A DNA stretch of 64,000 bases. It comes from Bacteroides sp. (lineage in GTDB: Bacteria > Bacteroidota > Bacteroidia > Bacteroidales > Muribaculaceae). Shown here one piece after another: positions 36,711-45,800 of this stretch. A program made the translations under genes and the position numbers. The notes under the pieces are model-generated. The model was given only the letters and a program-made list of their open reading frames with translations. It searched no databases and was not told the origin of the DNA. Each line of letters starts with the position of its first letter. Position 1 is the stretch's first letter. The stretch covers positions 1 through 64,000 of the forward strand of contig JAAVDB010000011.1 of assembly GCA_014802015.1 (NCBI GenBank), given 5' to 3'.

Positions 36711-36716
36711 TTTTTT
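36647..36716. terminator. Long repeat-derived hairpin, bidirectional terminator
   Basis: Repeat copies two and three pair over about 25 bp with a 10-12 nt loop. T runs flank both sides (TTTTTT at 36711-36716; TTTT on the - strand end). It would end transcripts of the upstream DUF3943 gene before the ATPase gene. Confidence 0.7.
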
Positions 36717-36752
36717 ATCGTAATAGTGGGCTGTTAACGCAATAGAGATGTA

Positions 36753-37658
36753 TCAAAATGTCACCTGGAGTGAGAAACCTTTGTAGGAGTCGGTTATGAC
36801 GGGCGAGATGGAGCTTGTCACCTTCGTGCCGGCACAGTGGGTGTTGCGACCGCGGAACAGGTCAACCGCTTCATTGACCGGATCAAGGAAGAAGACTGCT
36901 ATATTACCTAACACTTTCGAGCCGAGCAGATGATAGTCGTCCTCGACAATGTGACGCTTGGCACGGTAAAAACATTCACCCATGACACTGCCTACGATCG
37001 GTGTGATGAAGATGTCCTGAATAGAAGGACGCTCCATGAACGCCTCGATGCCAAACTCCCACCCTATGGTCGAGACACATGCGCTGTACAGAAACGATCG
37101 CCAGAAGTTAAATCCGCACGAACGCGCCGACATGAAGTAGGCGGCTCCGGCGTAAGGATGCAGCACGAAGTTGAATACGGGATTATCATGGTCCCACTCG
37201 GGTCCTTGACGCAACACGTGATTGCGCCAGCGCTTGAACATGGGTACGTTGCGTATCTCGGCCCTGTTCCATGCCGTAGCATCGGCCGGCAGACACTCAA
37301 GCACGAGTAGCGTAGAGACGTATGCCCCCGCCAGTACGGCCGTATTGGTCCACATCCTCTTCCAGTCGGGTGAATTGAGCGTCATGGAATAAGGGTGGCA
37401 ATAGATTGACTTGAAGTCCGGAATATCGATGAGTCCCGCATGTTCGATGTCGGCGGTAATTACATCGAGCTGCTGCTCGCTCACCACCGAGTCGGGCAGT
37501 ATCACCTCGTCCACCACATCGGTCACCATCAGTCCGGCCGTATCGGCGGGCAGAGTGATGTCGGGATATACGGTTGCAAGAGAAGGGTCTGGGGTCTCTC
37601 CCTTCGCGCATACCAGCGTAAATACGCTCAACAGAATTGTCGGGAGAATGCGAATCAT
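36753..37658 (-). CDS. DUF3943-family protein
   Basis: I choose the ATG at 37658, giving a signal peptide MIRILPTILLSVFTLVCAKG at the very N-terminus; the longer frame to 37706 would put it internally. The 301-residue protein has the DUF3943 core FVLHPYAGAAYFMSARSCG, FNFWRSFLYSACVSTIGWE and EAFMERPSIQDIFITPIVGS. Hydrophobic segments suggest a periplasmic or membrane-associated protein. The family is widespread in Bacteroidota and has no assigned function. No operon partner is visible. Confidence 0.82.
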   Translation of the reverse strand: MIRILPTILLSVFTLVCAKGETPDPSLATVYPDITLPADTAGLMVTDVVDEVILPDSVVSEQQLDVITADIEHAGLIDIPDFKSIYCHPYSMTLNSPDWKRMWTNTAVLAGAYVSTLLVLECLPADATAWNRAEIRNVPMFKRWRNHVLRQGPEWDHDNPVFNFVLHPYAGAAYFMSARSCGFNFWRSFLYSACVSTIGWEFGIEAFMERPSIQDIFITPIVGSVMGECFYRAKRHIVEDDYHLLGSKVLGNIAVFFLDPVNEAVDLFRGRNTHCAGTKVTSSISPVITDSYKGFSLQVTF

Positions 37659-37779
37659 AATATAAATAGTTAAATGTGAAAAGTGAGAATTTATTATTAA
37701 AACCATTTGGATTAACTATGGGTTCATACAATCGGGCCCAAAATGAGCGACGATACCTAAAAAAAGCGACGTTACCTTC

Positions 37780-37787
37780 TAACTTTT
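37780..37787 (+). promoter_or_regulatory. Possible -7 box for the kinase-like gene
   Basis: TAACTTTT matches seven of eight positions of TAnnTTTG, 56 bp before the ATG at 37843. Confidence 0.35.
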
Positions 37788-37842
37788 TCAGCCGTTTGTG
37801 TGTTATCTGATTACACGTTAATCAACTAAACTATTTTCGATT

Positions 37843-39294
37843 ATGAGACGACTGGTATGCATGGTCATAACAATGACCTTCGCCACAATGATGGCGATGG
37901 CCGACACGCAGGCCGATTTCAACCGTTATATAAAGGAGTACAATACTCAGATGTCCTCGCATCAGTATCTCCCGGCGTCACGCTCCATTGCCAACGCGGC
38001 CAAGGTGTGCGGTGAGATTCACAATTACGACGGTGCGTTCAAACTGCTTGACGGGATGGACCGCAGCATGGCCGAACGCAATGTGCGTCCCGACTCGCTC
38101 CCGCAGCCGTACTTCTACACCGCCAAGGCCCGTTACAATCTGTATCGCGGCATGAACAACAACGCCAACGCCGAGAAGTGGCTCAAAAAGATGGGCGAGT
38201 ATGCCCGCACCGCCGATCAGCGTGACATCACAAACGACATGCTGTTTACCGAAGCGCAGTTCTATTACGCGACCGACCGCAACGAACTGGGTGACCGCTG
38301 CATAGCACGCCTCATCAAGCAATATGAGTCAGGCAACGACTACAAGGCCGCCGACACCGCCTATCAGCGTCTTATCGACGAGGCCGTCTCGGCCAACGAT
38401 GCCGGAATGGTGGAGCGCACCTACGAGAGCTATATGCAGTGGAGCGATTCGATCGATGCCATCAATGCCGACACCGAGTTAGGCAAGGTGAAAAAGGAGA
38501 TGGCCGAGACCGAGGCTCAGGTGGCTCAGAAACAGAGTACGATCAATTCGCGCACCAGTCTGATGGTGATATTCATAACCCTTTTCGTCATCTCGCTGTC
38601 AGCTCTGGGCATGGGTGCCGTGCTGTACTGGCGCGCACTTGCCAAAAACCGCCACATCCGCCAGATGGCGCAGGAGGCCGACCGCCGTAATGCTGCCAAG
38701 AGCGCGATGCTTCAGAATATGTCCTCGACCATGGAGCCGGCTCTCGACCGTCTCGATCCCGCCGATCCTGCCGTGCAGACCCTCAAGGGCTATGTCAGGA
38801 AGGTCGGCGAACTCTCGGAGGTGGACAGCGCCCCTGTAGCCGATCCCTCCGAACTTGAGGAAGTCAACGTCAGCGAACTTGCCTCGGCGTTGTCAGAGGA
38901 GATCCGCCCGCAACTGCGCCGCGGCGTGACGCTCAATCTCGACGGCACACGCGGATCAGCCCGCTTGGACCGCGAGGGGGTCATGAAGATTCTAACCCAT
39001 CTGCTTGAGAACGCGGCCAAATATACGCCCGAAGGGGGCAAAGTGACGCTCGCATTCCGCAAACGCGGAGCTAACAGCTATCAGTTTATCGTCTCCGATT
39101 CAGGCCCCGGCATCCCCGCCGAGGAGCGTGAAGGATTATTCCGGGCATTCAACTCCTCACACGACATCACCGAGGGTGGTGACAGACTCGGATTGCCGAT
39201 ATGCGCCCTGCGCGCCGAGAAGATGGGCGGCTCGCTCACACTCGATCCCACAGTGACCCGTGGCGCCACATTCATACTGTCAGTCAAGGGTTAG
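37843..39294 (+). CDS. Histidine-kinase-like membrane protein without phospho-acceptor His
   Basis: The 483-residue protein has a signal-like N-terminus, a TPR-type helical periplasmic domain (about 25-215), a coiled segment and one TM helix (about 243-265), then a cytoplasmic kinase region. The dimerisation helix reads KSAMLQNMSSTMEPALDRL, where the usual S-H-E is S-S-T, so the phosphorylated His is absent. The ATPase domain is complete: N-box LLENAAKYTPEGG, G1 DSGPGIP, F-box LFRAF and G2 GDRLGLPI. It may be a pseudokinase, an ATP-dependent sensor, or use another residue. No response regulator is adjacent. Confidence 0.8.
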   Translation: MRRLVCMVITMTFATMMAMADTQADFNRYIKEYNTQMSSHQYLPASRSIANAAKVCGEIHNYDGAFKLLDGMDRSMAERNVRPDSLPQPYFYTAKARYNLYRGMNNNANAEKWLKKMGEYARTADQRDITNDMLFTEAQFYYATDRNELGDRCIARLIKQYESGNDYKAADTAYQRLIDEAVSANDAGMVERTYESYMQWSDSIDAINADTELGKVKKEMAETEAQVAQKQSTINSRTSLMVIFITLFVISLSALGMGAVLYWRALAKNRHIRQMAQEADRRNAAKSAMLQNMSSTMEPALDRLDPADPAVQTLKGYVRKVGELSEVDSAPVADPSELEEVNVSELASALSEEIRPQLRRGVTLNLDGTRGSARLDREGVMKILTHLLENAAKYTPEGGKVTLAFRKRGANSYQFIVSDSGPGIPAEEREGLFRAFNSSHDITEGGDRLGLPICALRAEKMGGSLTLDPTVTRGATFILSVKG

Positions 39295-39328
39295 AGCCGG
39301 TTAGACATACATATATTGCCACACAACT

Positions 39329-39362
39329 ACGCCCGACGCATCATGCACGATGCGCCGGGCGT
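39329..39362. terminator. Bidirectional hairpin between convergent genes
   Basis: A 13-bp stem with one A-C mismatch (39329-39342 with 39349-39362) and a 6-nt loop lies between the kinase-like gene and cinA. T tracts are weak on both sides. Confidence 0.55.
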
Positions 39363-39380
39363 TAACTTTATGTAATTATA

Positions 39381-40628
39381 TTACAGCTTACCCGTCACAA
39401 GCTTGGCGGCAAGGATCAGGGCTCGCGATGTGGCCGAATTGATGATGCGTTCGCGCGAGCCGTTGAAACGCGCCGTCTCATACACCTCACGATCGCCGCA
39501 TCGGGCACAGATGCACACGGTGCCAACGGGTTTCTCCTCTGTGCCCCCTCCGGGACCTGCAATGCCGCTCGTAGCCACCGACACGTCCGAACCGGTCACG
39601 CGACACACTCCGCCAGCCATCTGACGCACCACGGGTATGCTGACCGCTCCGTGGGCCTCTATATCAGCGGCATCTACTCCCAGCACATTGATCTTCACCT
39701 CATTGCTGTAGGACACAACGCCGCCGTTCACCACATCCGACGCTCCGGCTATCAGTGTGAGTTCATGTGCTATATTGCCACCTGTGCAGCTCTCGGCCGT
39801 AGCCATGGTGAGACCGCGCCGACGGCACTCGTCAAGAACGATCTCGGCCGGAGTGAGATCCCTGTCAGCTAGGACAGCCGGGCCGAGAATCTCTTTCAGG
39901 CGCGACGTCTCACGGTCTATCTCCTTAACAATAAAATCCCGGTCGGGGTGATGTCCGTCCAGACGCAGGCGTATCAGACCCGGCTTTGGCAGATAGGCGA
40001 GATGCAGATATTCGGGCAGAGCATCCTCCCACGGTGCTATCTTCATGGCCAGAGCGCTCTCGGTGTAGTCAGTCACCATCAGCACGCGGTGTTCGATGTT
40101 GACCTGCGACGGAAAACGTTCGAGCAGTGCGGGAAACACCTCCTCGGCCATCACCGTAGAGGTCTCGAACGGCACGCCAGGCATCGACACGAGCACCTTG
40201 CCATCACGCTCAAACCACATGACGGGTGCTGTGCCCACACGGTTCTGAATCACACGGCACGAGCTGGGCACGATGGCCTGAGCCTCGGTGAGAGGATTCA
40301 TCTTCAGACCTCGCCGGCCGAAGATGCGGTGAATATTCTCGGTGACCGAAGGGTCGGTAATCATCTCGCCGCCGAAATAATCGCGCAGCACGGTCTTGGT
40401 GATGTCATCGCGGGTAGGTCCGAGTCCACCGGTAGTGAGTACGACATCGCTGCACGCAAAGGCCCGGTCGATGGCACGGCGTATGTCATCAGCCTTGTCG
40501 CTCACAGTCTGCACATCATTCACTTCCCAGCCGTATGGCGAGATGTAGCGGGCTATCCAGCCCGAGTTCGTATCGGTGACCTGCCCTATCAGCAGCTCGT
40601 CACCTATTACTATAATGCTTACTTTCAT
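39381..40628 (-). CDS. cinA: CinA-family protein (nicotinamide mononucleotide deamidase type)
   Basis: The 415-residue protein starts MKVSIIVIGDELLIGQV, the MoaB/MogA-like N-terminal domain of CinA, with TTGGLGPTRDD. The C-terminal CinA domain contains MATAESCTGGNIAHELT, ESCTGG being the NMN-deamidase signature, and SGIAGPGGGTEEKPVGTV. It is a cytoplasmic pyridine-nucleotide salvage enzyme; the competence name is historical. Its start overlaps the tsaD stop by 4 bp (ATGA), so the two are translationally coupled. Confidence 0.93.
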   Translation of the reverse strand: MKVSIIVIGDELLIGQVTDTNSGWIARYISPYGWEVNDVQTVSDKADDIRRAIDRAFACSDVVLTTGGLGPTRDDITKTVLRDYFGGEMITDPSVTENIHRIFGRRGLKMNPLTEAQAIVPSSCRVIQNRVGTAPVMWFERDGKVLVSMPGVPFETSTVMAEEVFPALLERFPSQVNIEHRVLMVTDYTESALAMKIAPWEDALPEYLHLAYLPKPGLIRLRLDGHHPDRDFIVKEIDRETSRLKEILGPAVLADRDLTPAEIVLDECRRRGLTMATAESCTGGNIAHELTLIAGASDVVNGGVVSYSNEVKINVLGVDAADIEAHGAVSIPVVRQMAGGVCRVTGSDVSVATSGIAGPGGGTEEKPVGTVCICARCGDREVYETARFNGSRERIINSATSRALILAAKLVTGKL

Positions 40629-41641
40629 ATCGTGGTGCGTGCGTACGGGACACTGTCGTAACGGCAGAAGTCGCGGTCGAGATATTTGTAATAGCCTGCG
40701 ATTGCCACCATCGCGGCATTGTCGGTGGTGAACACGCGCGGCGGGATAAACGCCGTGAGTCCGCGGCGGGCGCAGTATTGCTCCACGGCGTCGCGCACGC
40801 CCGAATTGGCCGACACGCCACCACCGATTGCTACCGTGCGCACACCTGTCTGTCGGACTGCCTTGTCGAGCTTGTCCATGAGAATATCTATAATGGTCTT
40901 CTGCAACGAGGCGGCCAGATCGGCACGGTTTTTCTCTATGAACTCAGGGTCGAGCTTCAGATTGTCGCGCAGTGTGTAGAGGAATGAGGTCTTTAGTCCG
41001 CTGAAGCTGTAGTCGAAGCCGGGTATATGCGGCTTGGCAAACTTAAAGCGTGACGCATCACCCTCGGCCGCCAGACGGTCTATGTGCGGTCCGCCGGGAT
41101 AAGGGAGTCCCATCACCTTGGCACACTTGTCAAATGCCTCGCCGGCCGCATCATCGATGGTTCGGCCCAGTATCTCCATATCGTTGTAATTGCGCACGAG
41201 TATAATCTGACTGTTGCCACCCGAGACGAGCAGGCACAGGAACGGATATTCGGGCACGGGATCATTCTCCTCGCGGCGTATGAAGTGTGACAGCACGTGA
41301 CCATGCAGATGATTGACATCCACGATAGGCACCCGCAGTCCGAGCGACAGGCCCTTGGCAAACGATGTGCCGACATGGAGCGATCCGAGCAGGCCCGGAC
41401 CGCGCGTAAAGGCGATGGCCGTCAGGTCATGACGATCGATGCCGGCACGCTTTAGGGCCGTGTCGACCACAGGCACGATGTTCTGCTGATGGGCGCGCGA
41501 CGCCAGCTCGGGCACCACACCGCCATACTCGGCATGGACATCCTGCGAAGCTATCACATTGCTCAGAAGCACGCCGTCACGTATCACGGCTGCCGACGTG
41601 TCGTCACACGACGATTCTATTCCCAATACTGTTATACTCAT
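40625..41641 (-). CDS. tsaD: tRNA N6-threonylcarbamoyladenosine transferase
   Basis: The 338-residue ASKHA-fold protein has ILGIESSCDDTSAAV-like sequence at the N-terminus, ELASRAHQQNIVP, VNHLHGHVLSHF (metal-binding His pair), LLVSGGNSQI and IGGGVSANSGVRD. With TsaB/E/C it installs t6A37 on ANN-decoding tRNAs. It is first in a two-gene unit with cinA. A -7 box TAATTTTG lies 34 bp upstream. Confidence 0.96.
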   Translation of the reverse strand: MSITVLGIESSCDDTSAAVIRDGVLLSNVIASQDVHAEYGGVVPELASRAHQQNIVPVVDTALKRAGIDRHDLTAIAFTRGPGLLGSLHVGTSFAKGLSLGLRVPIVDVNHLHGHVLSHFIRREENDPVPEYPFLCLLVSGGNSQIILVRNYNDMEILGRTIDDAAGEAFDKCAKVMGLPYPGGPHIDRLAAEGDASRFKFAKPHIPGFDYSFSGLKTSFLYTLRDNLKLDPEFIEKNRADLAASLQKTIIDILMDKLDKAVRQTGVRTVAIGGGVSANSGVRDAVEQYCARRGLTAFIPPRVFTTDNAAMVAIAGYYKYLDRDFCRYDSVPYARTTI

Positions 41642-41674
41642 ACTTTATAATAGGTGTATTTCTATTACCCGTCG

Positions 41675-41682
41675 CAAAATTA
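41675..41682 (-). promoter_or_regulatory. -7 box of tsaD-cinA
   Basis: CAAAATTA on the + strand reads TAATTTTG on the - strand, 34 bp before the tsaD ATG. The -33 match is poor. Confidence 0.55.
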
Positions 41683-41747
41683 CTAAATTTTTAGCACAAA
41701 TATCCTCCCCCCTCCGTAAATCATGTGTGAGGACATCTTCTAATCTT

Positions 41748-41779
41748 TTTGCAAGTTCTGATAAATTATACTACTTTTG
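41748..41779 (+). promoter_or_regulatory. Consensus promoter of the structured RNA
   Basis: TTTG at 41748-41751, a 20-nt spacer and TACTTTTG at 41772-41779. The predicted start, about 5 nt on, coincides with the first base of hairpin H1 at 41784. Confidence 0.8.
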
Positions 41780-41783
41780 TAAT

Positions 41784-42104
41784 GGTCTGAATCGCGAAGA
41801 GTCGTATGATTACGGACCGAATAAATAATTAAGCGTGTTTTTTTAGCTTAATCCTTCCCTAACGAAATCTGCAAAATTTCACATTCTTGAAGAGGACTAA
41901 GCAGCCTAAACAGCGCTTCCGTTTGTCGTAACATCTTTACGGCAACCATTGTGCATGTATGACAGCGAACACTATCGCCGTCATGCGTGCACAGAGGTGT
42001 GTCGTTATCGATAACCGGCTGCGCGGGGCTGCAGGCTGATACCTTCAAGAAGGCTATTGCAGATGCCGGTTAGGGGGGTTATGCACTGTTCCCCCGCGTT
42101 TTGT
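41784..42104 (+). ncRNA. Candidate structured noncoding RNA, about 320 nt, class unknown
   Basis: A chain of hairpins starts exactly where the promoter predicts. H1 41784-41818; H2 41828-41852 (ATTAAGC/GCTTAAT); H3 41864-41880; H4 41924-41944 (8 bp, one G-U); H5 41951-41992 (13 bp with two G-U pairs plus an inner GCGA/TCGC); H6, the palindrome GTTATCGATAAC 42004-42015; H7 42012-42072 (TAACCGGC/GCCGGTTA with inner helices). A GGGGG/CCCCC stem then runs into GCGTTTTG. The G-U pairs would be A-C mismatches on the other strand, so the + strand is the RNA. H6 and H7 share bases and exclude each other. I see no RNase P, tmRNA, SRP or rRNA signatures. It could be a free RNA or a long leader of the HTH gene. 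Confidence 0.65.
42073..42104 (+). terminator. Terminator-like stem at the end of the structured RNA
   Basis: A G run (42073-42078) pairs with CCCCC (42091-42095) across a 12-nt loop, followed by GCGTTTTGT. It abuts helix H7 directly. The T tract is short, so it could attenuate rather than fully stop. Confidence 0.55.
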
Positions 42105-42181
42105 ATAAACACTCCCTTGCTGCATCGGCCGACTCAACGGGAACTACGGCCCCCGCAGACGGGAACATCCAAGGGTCACTT

Positions 42182-42409
42182 ATGACACCAATCGGCAAAC
42201 TGATCAAGGATGAACTGAAGGCTCAGGAACGGAGCGTTTCATGGTTTGCCCGCAAGCTTCATCTCGACAGGTCAAACGTCTACCGTCTATTTCAGAAAAA
42301 CTCGATCGACACCGACCTGCTCAGCCGAATCTCGATAATACTTGGCCGGAACTTTTTCGAGCCGTTATCGGACAATATCAAGGAGCGCAACCGCACTCCC
42401 GGACAGTGA
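42182..42409 (+). CDS. Small XRE-like helix-turn-helix protein
   Basis: The ATG at 42182 (MTPIGKLIKDELKAQERS) gives 75 residues; a TTG-initiated longer form to 42101 adds only a low-complexity leader. VSWFARKLHLDRSNVYRLFQ is a helix-turn-helix and is followed by IDTDLLSRISIILGRNFFEPLS, the layout of short XRE-type regulators common in Bacteroidales. It lies 78 bp after the structured RNA and has no -7 box of its own that I can see, so it may be expressed by read-through from the RNA promoter. Targets unknown. Confidence 0.8.
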   Translation: MTPIGKLIKDELKAQERSVSWFARKLHLDRSNVYRLFQKNSIDTDLLSRISIILGRNFFEPLSDNIKERNRTPGQ

Positions 42410-42477
42410 AAAACCGACGTCCGCCCCACTCCACATCCTCGCCGCGTGCAGCGGCGACCTACCGACGACAGCACTTA

Positions 42478-42530
42478 CGATGCAGACATCGCGACACTCA
42501 TGTCGCAATGTCTGCATCGCTTATTTTCAC
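42478..42530 (+). terminator. Terminator hairpin after the HTH gene
   Basis: An 18-bp stem (42478-42496 with 42501-42519) with one C-A mismatch and loop CTCA is followed by CTTATTTTC. A smaller perfect hairpin, TCGCCGC/GCGGCGA, precedes it at 42439-42457. Confidence 0.8.
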
Positions 42531-42826
42531 ATTTGTTATCTGCATGATAATCTACATGTTAAAGCGTTTAACGCATTTGTAAATATCGCCACACTTGCGT
42601 GTCAATGTCGCAATATACTTACCCGCCCCATCTCGGCCTATTGATGTAATTTTGCATTTGAAAATAGCTCTACATCCCGGATGTGGATAACAATACATGG
42701 CGTTATGCGGATGACATTGATGCACAAATTGAAAGACACACCGGTAAGAGCACTGCAAAACAAGGCAAATATACATATTTATATATATATCAGTACAACT
42801 TTTTTATTAACCATAAATAATTACTT
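42531..42826 (+). promoter_or_regulatory. Upstream region of the large coiled-coil lipoprotein gene
   Basis: It holds the palindrome GTTAAAGCGTTTAAC at 42558-42572, a possible operator. The -7 box TAATTTTG at 42647-42654 implies a leader of about 165 nt, ending in an AT-rich TATATA tract. A 45-codon GTG frame (42683-42820) lies in the leader but lacks support as a gene. Confidence 0.45.
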
Positions 42827-45800
42827 ATGAAGAAAACGTTTCTCAAAGCTTCGTTTTTCTCATTAATGCTCGGCGCACTGCCGGTCGTAACCCTGACCGG
42901 ATGTAAGGACTACGATAGCGATATCGACAGCCTTACCCAGCGTGATGACACCCTGCAGAAAGAGATTAACGACAAACTCGCTCAACAGTCCGAAGCACTC
43001 GGCAATCAGCTCAGTGCTCTCGAAACTGCTCTCAGCGATCTTGATGCAGAAGCAGCACGTGCAGCAGCCGCAGCTAAAACCGCTGCCGACAATGCCCAGG
43101 CTACAGCCGACCAGGCTGAGGCAAACGCTCAGGCCGCCAACGCCAAGGCTCTCGCAGCCGAGGCCGCCGCAGCTCAGGCCAAGGCCGACGCTGTCAAGGA
43201 AGCCATCGAACAGGTCAAGGCTCTCCAGACTACAGTAGACGGCCAGATCCAGGCTCTCGAACAGAAATATGGCCAAGACTACACCGAACTCGCTGCAGCT
43301 GTAGCTAAAGCAGCTACAAGCGAGGATCTCAATAAAGCTGTGGGTCAGCTTCAGGACGCTATCAGCGCCTCTACACTGACTCAGGCCGACATCGAGAATA
43401 TGCTCTCAGAGCAGCTCTCGCAGATCAATGAGAACACCACCAAGATTTCTGCCATCAGCGGTTCGATCGACGGTATCAACACCGAGATCAATACTCTGAA
43501 GTCAGATCTCAGCGGTAACTCTAAAGCTATCGCAGACGAGGCCGCCCGTATCAACACGATCGTCAACACCACTATCCCCGGCATCGAGAGCAACATCACC
43601 GCACTTGACACCAAGTTTACCCAGGACATCGAGAGCCTGAACAACTTCAAGACCTCTGCCGAGACTCAGCTCAGTGCCCTCAACACATTCCAGAGCACTT
43701 ACGAGAGCCTGCTCCAGAATCTGAAGGGTATCGACTTCGCTGACATCCAGACCCGTCTGAGCAGCGCTGAGACCAAACTCACCGACGCACTGGAGAAAAT
43801 CGGTAACAACGCAAGCGAAATCACCTCTATCAACGGCCTTATCACTGAACTCCAGAATAAGGATACACAGATTGATTCAGAGCTTACAGCTATCAATAAC
43901 AGCATCCAGTCAGCACAGGGTGACATCACAAAGATCAGCGGTGCACTCAGCACTCTCAGCAGCTCGCTCTCTAAGCGTCTGACCAGCGTGACACTCGTGC
44001 CCACTCTGTATGTTCAGGGCATACCCACCATCGAGTTCTACTCGGCATCATTCAAGCCCCTCGGCGCACTCAACGCCGCCACCGGTATCTATGCTCCCGC
44101 CGCAGCCAACGCTCAGGAGAAGATGATCACCAACAACGACACCGAGATCCGCTATCGCCTCAGCCCCGCAGGTGTAGGCCTCTCTGACATAGGTGAAGTG
44201 ACCTTCGTACAGCAGACAGCCGCTTCGCGTGCCGCCGAGACTCCCGTCATCAAGGTGGTAAGCTATGACAAGGAGGATGACGGCGTACTCGTAGTGACCG
44301 CTACAAAGGATACAAACGTCACCACAGGTTCAATCAACGAGGCTCCCGGCGGTAAGATCTATACCGTAGCTCTCAAGGTGCCCGTAGCTCCCAAGAACTA
44401 CTTCTCATGGACAGACGAGAACGGTAACAAGGTAACCGAAGATGCCGCCGACGCAGTCGTTTACTCTGAATACTGCCGTCTCGCCGAGTCAAGCTTCACT
44501 CCCGAAATCGCTCAGGCTGGCACCAGCCCCGTCGACCACTTCTGGGATGCAACGACTATCTGGGACACCAATGACATCGTAGATCCCGTTGACGAAATGT
44601 CATTCGTATCAGAAGGTTATAACCTCCTTGACCTCGTAGCCGGCTGTATGAAGGAAGGCACCAACCACACCATCATGTCAGCTACCCAGCTTAAATCGTT
44701 CGGATTCACATTCGAGTTCAGCATACCCAAGCAGGCATACGAGCTCGACGGTGTAAACCAGCAGGAGTTCGCTAAGATCGAATCTGACTCGCTCCTCGTT
44801 CCCACTCAGCCCGCCAACCTTACCTCGGCAAGCCGTGTAGGTAAGACTCCTATCGTCAGCGTGGCCATGAAGTATGGTAACGATGTAATCGATCAGCGCT
44901 TCTTCAAGATCGAGTACACCATCGATGCTGAGGAGAAAGACTATGAGATCGACGTATTCAGCAAGGAACTCTCTTGCGAGGACATCGTATCCAACGTGAC
45001 CTGGACCGTATTCATGGATTCAGTTGTCAACAAGCTGCCCTTCGAGATGAACAAGGATGAGTTCCTCGCCAACTACACCACCGCAGGTGCTGACGGCGTA
45101 ACAGTTAATGCTGATGCCACCGCAGCCAACTACATCACATGGACAGTAGAGGCTTGGGAGACCGGCAACCTCGGCGGTAAGGACAAGAAACTCCAGAAGG
45201 TTCTCACCTACACCTCGACCACAGGTTTCCCCGAAATCACCGTAACTCTCAACGGTACTATCGAATGGCCCGAGACTCTCCCGTCACTGGGTTCAACATC
45301 AGTATCATACTGGAACGACGGTGTAATGCGACTCCTGCCCGAGGCTATGGAAGAGGGTAACCCCGACGGTAAGACAGCAACCTACAACACCAACATCCTT
45401 ATCGGACGATTCGCTCCCTATCTCAAGGATCTCAGCACCTGTGCTCAGTGGGATATCCGTATCAAGGAAGCACCGACCGGATTTACCGTAGGTGGCGACA
45501 ATGACTACTCAGTCATCATAGGTACGGAGACAGCAGCCTCTATCTGGCACGACGCAGATGATCACGATCCCATGAGCCTCGGTGACGCAGACGCCAAGGG
45601 CGCTCTCAAGGAGGTATTCTTCTACATCGACAACAATCCTGCCGGTATCAAGCTCGTAGAGGACGAGGCAACCGTATCACTCGGCTGGTACATCTACCTC
45701 AACGGTACTCAGGAAGATGGCGAAGGCAACAAATACTATAACGAGTACGTGCTCAACAGCACCAACCTCCAGATCATCAAGCCCCTCGTAAGCGTCAACA

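Noticed and set aside
41848..42048. 66-codon - strand frame with several Cys inside the structured RNA
   Set aside because: No promoter on that strand, and the G-U pairs of the hairpins place the RNA on the + strand; the Cys pattern looks accidental.
41784..42104. Structured RNA as RNase P RNA or tmRNA
   Set aside because: The conserved RNase P core and the tmRNA tRNA-like ends with T-loop sequence are not found in it.
42683..42820. 45-codon GTG frame in the leader of the large lipoprotein gene
   Set aside because: The second half runs through a TATATA tract and no initiation signal is visible; could only be rescued by conservation.
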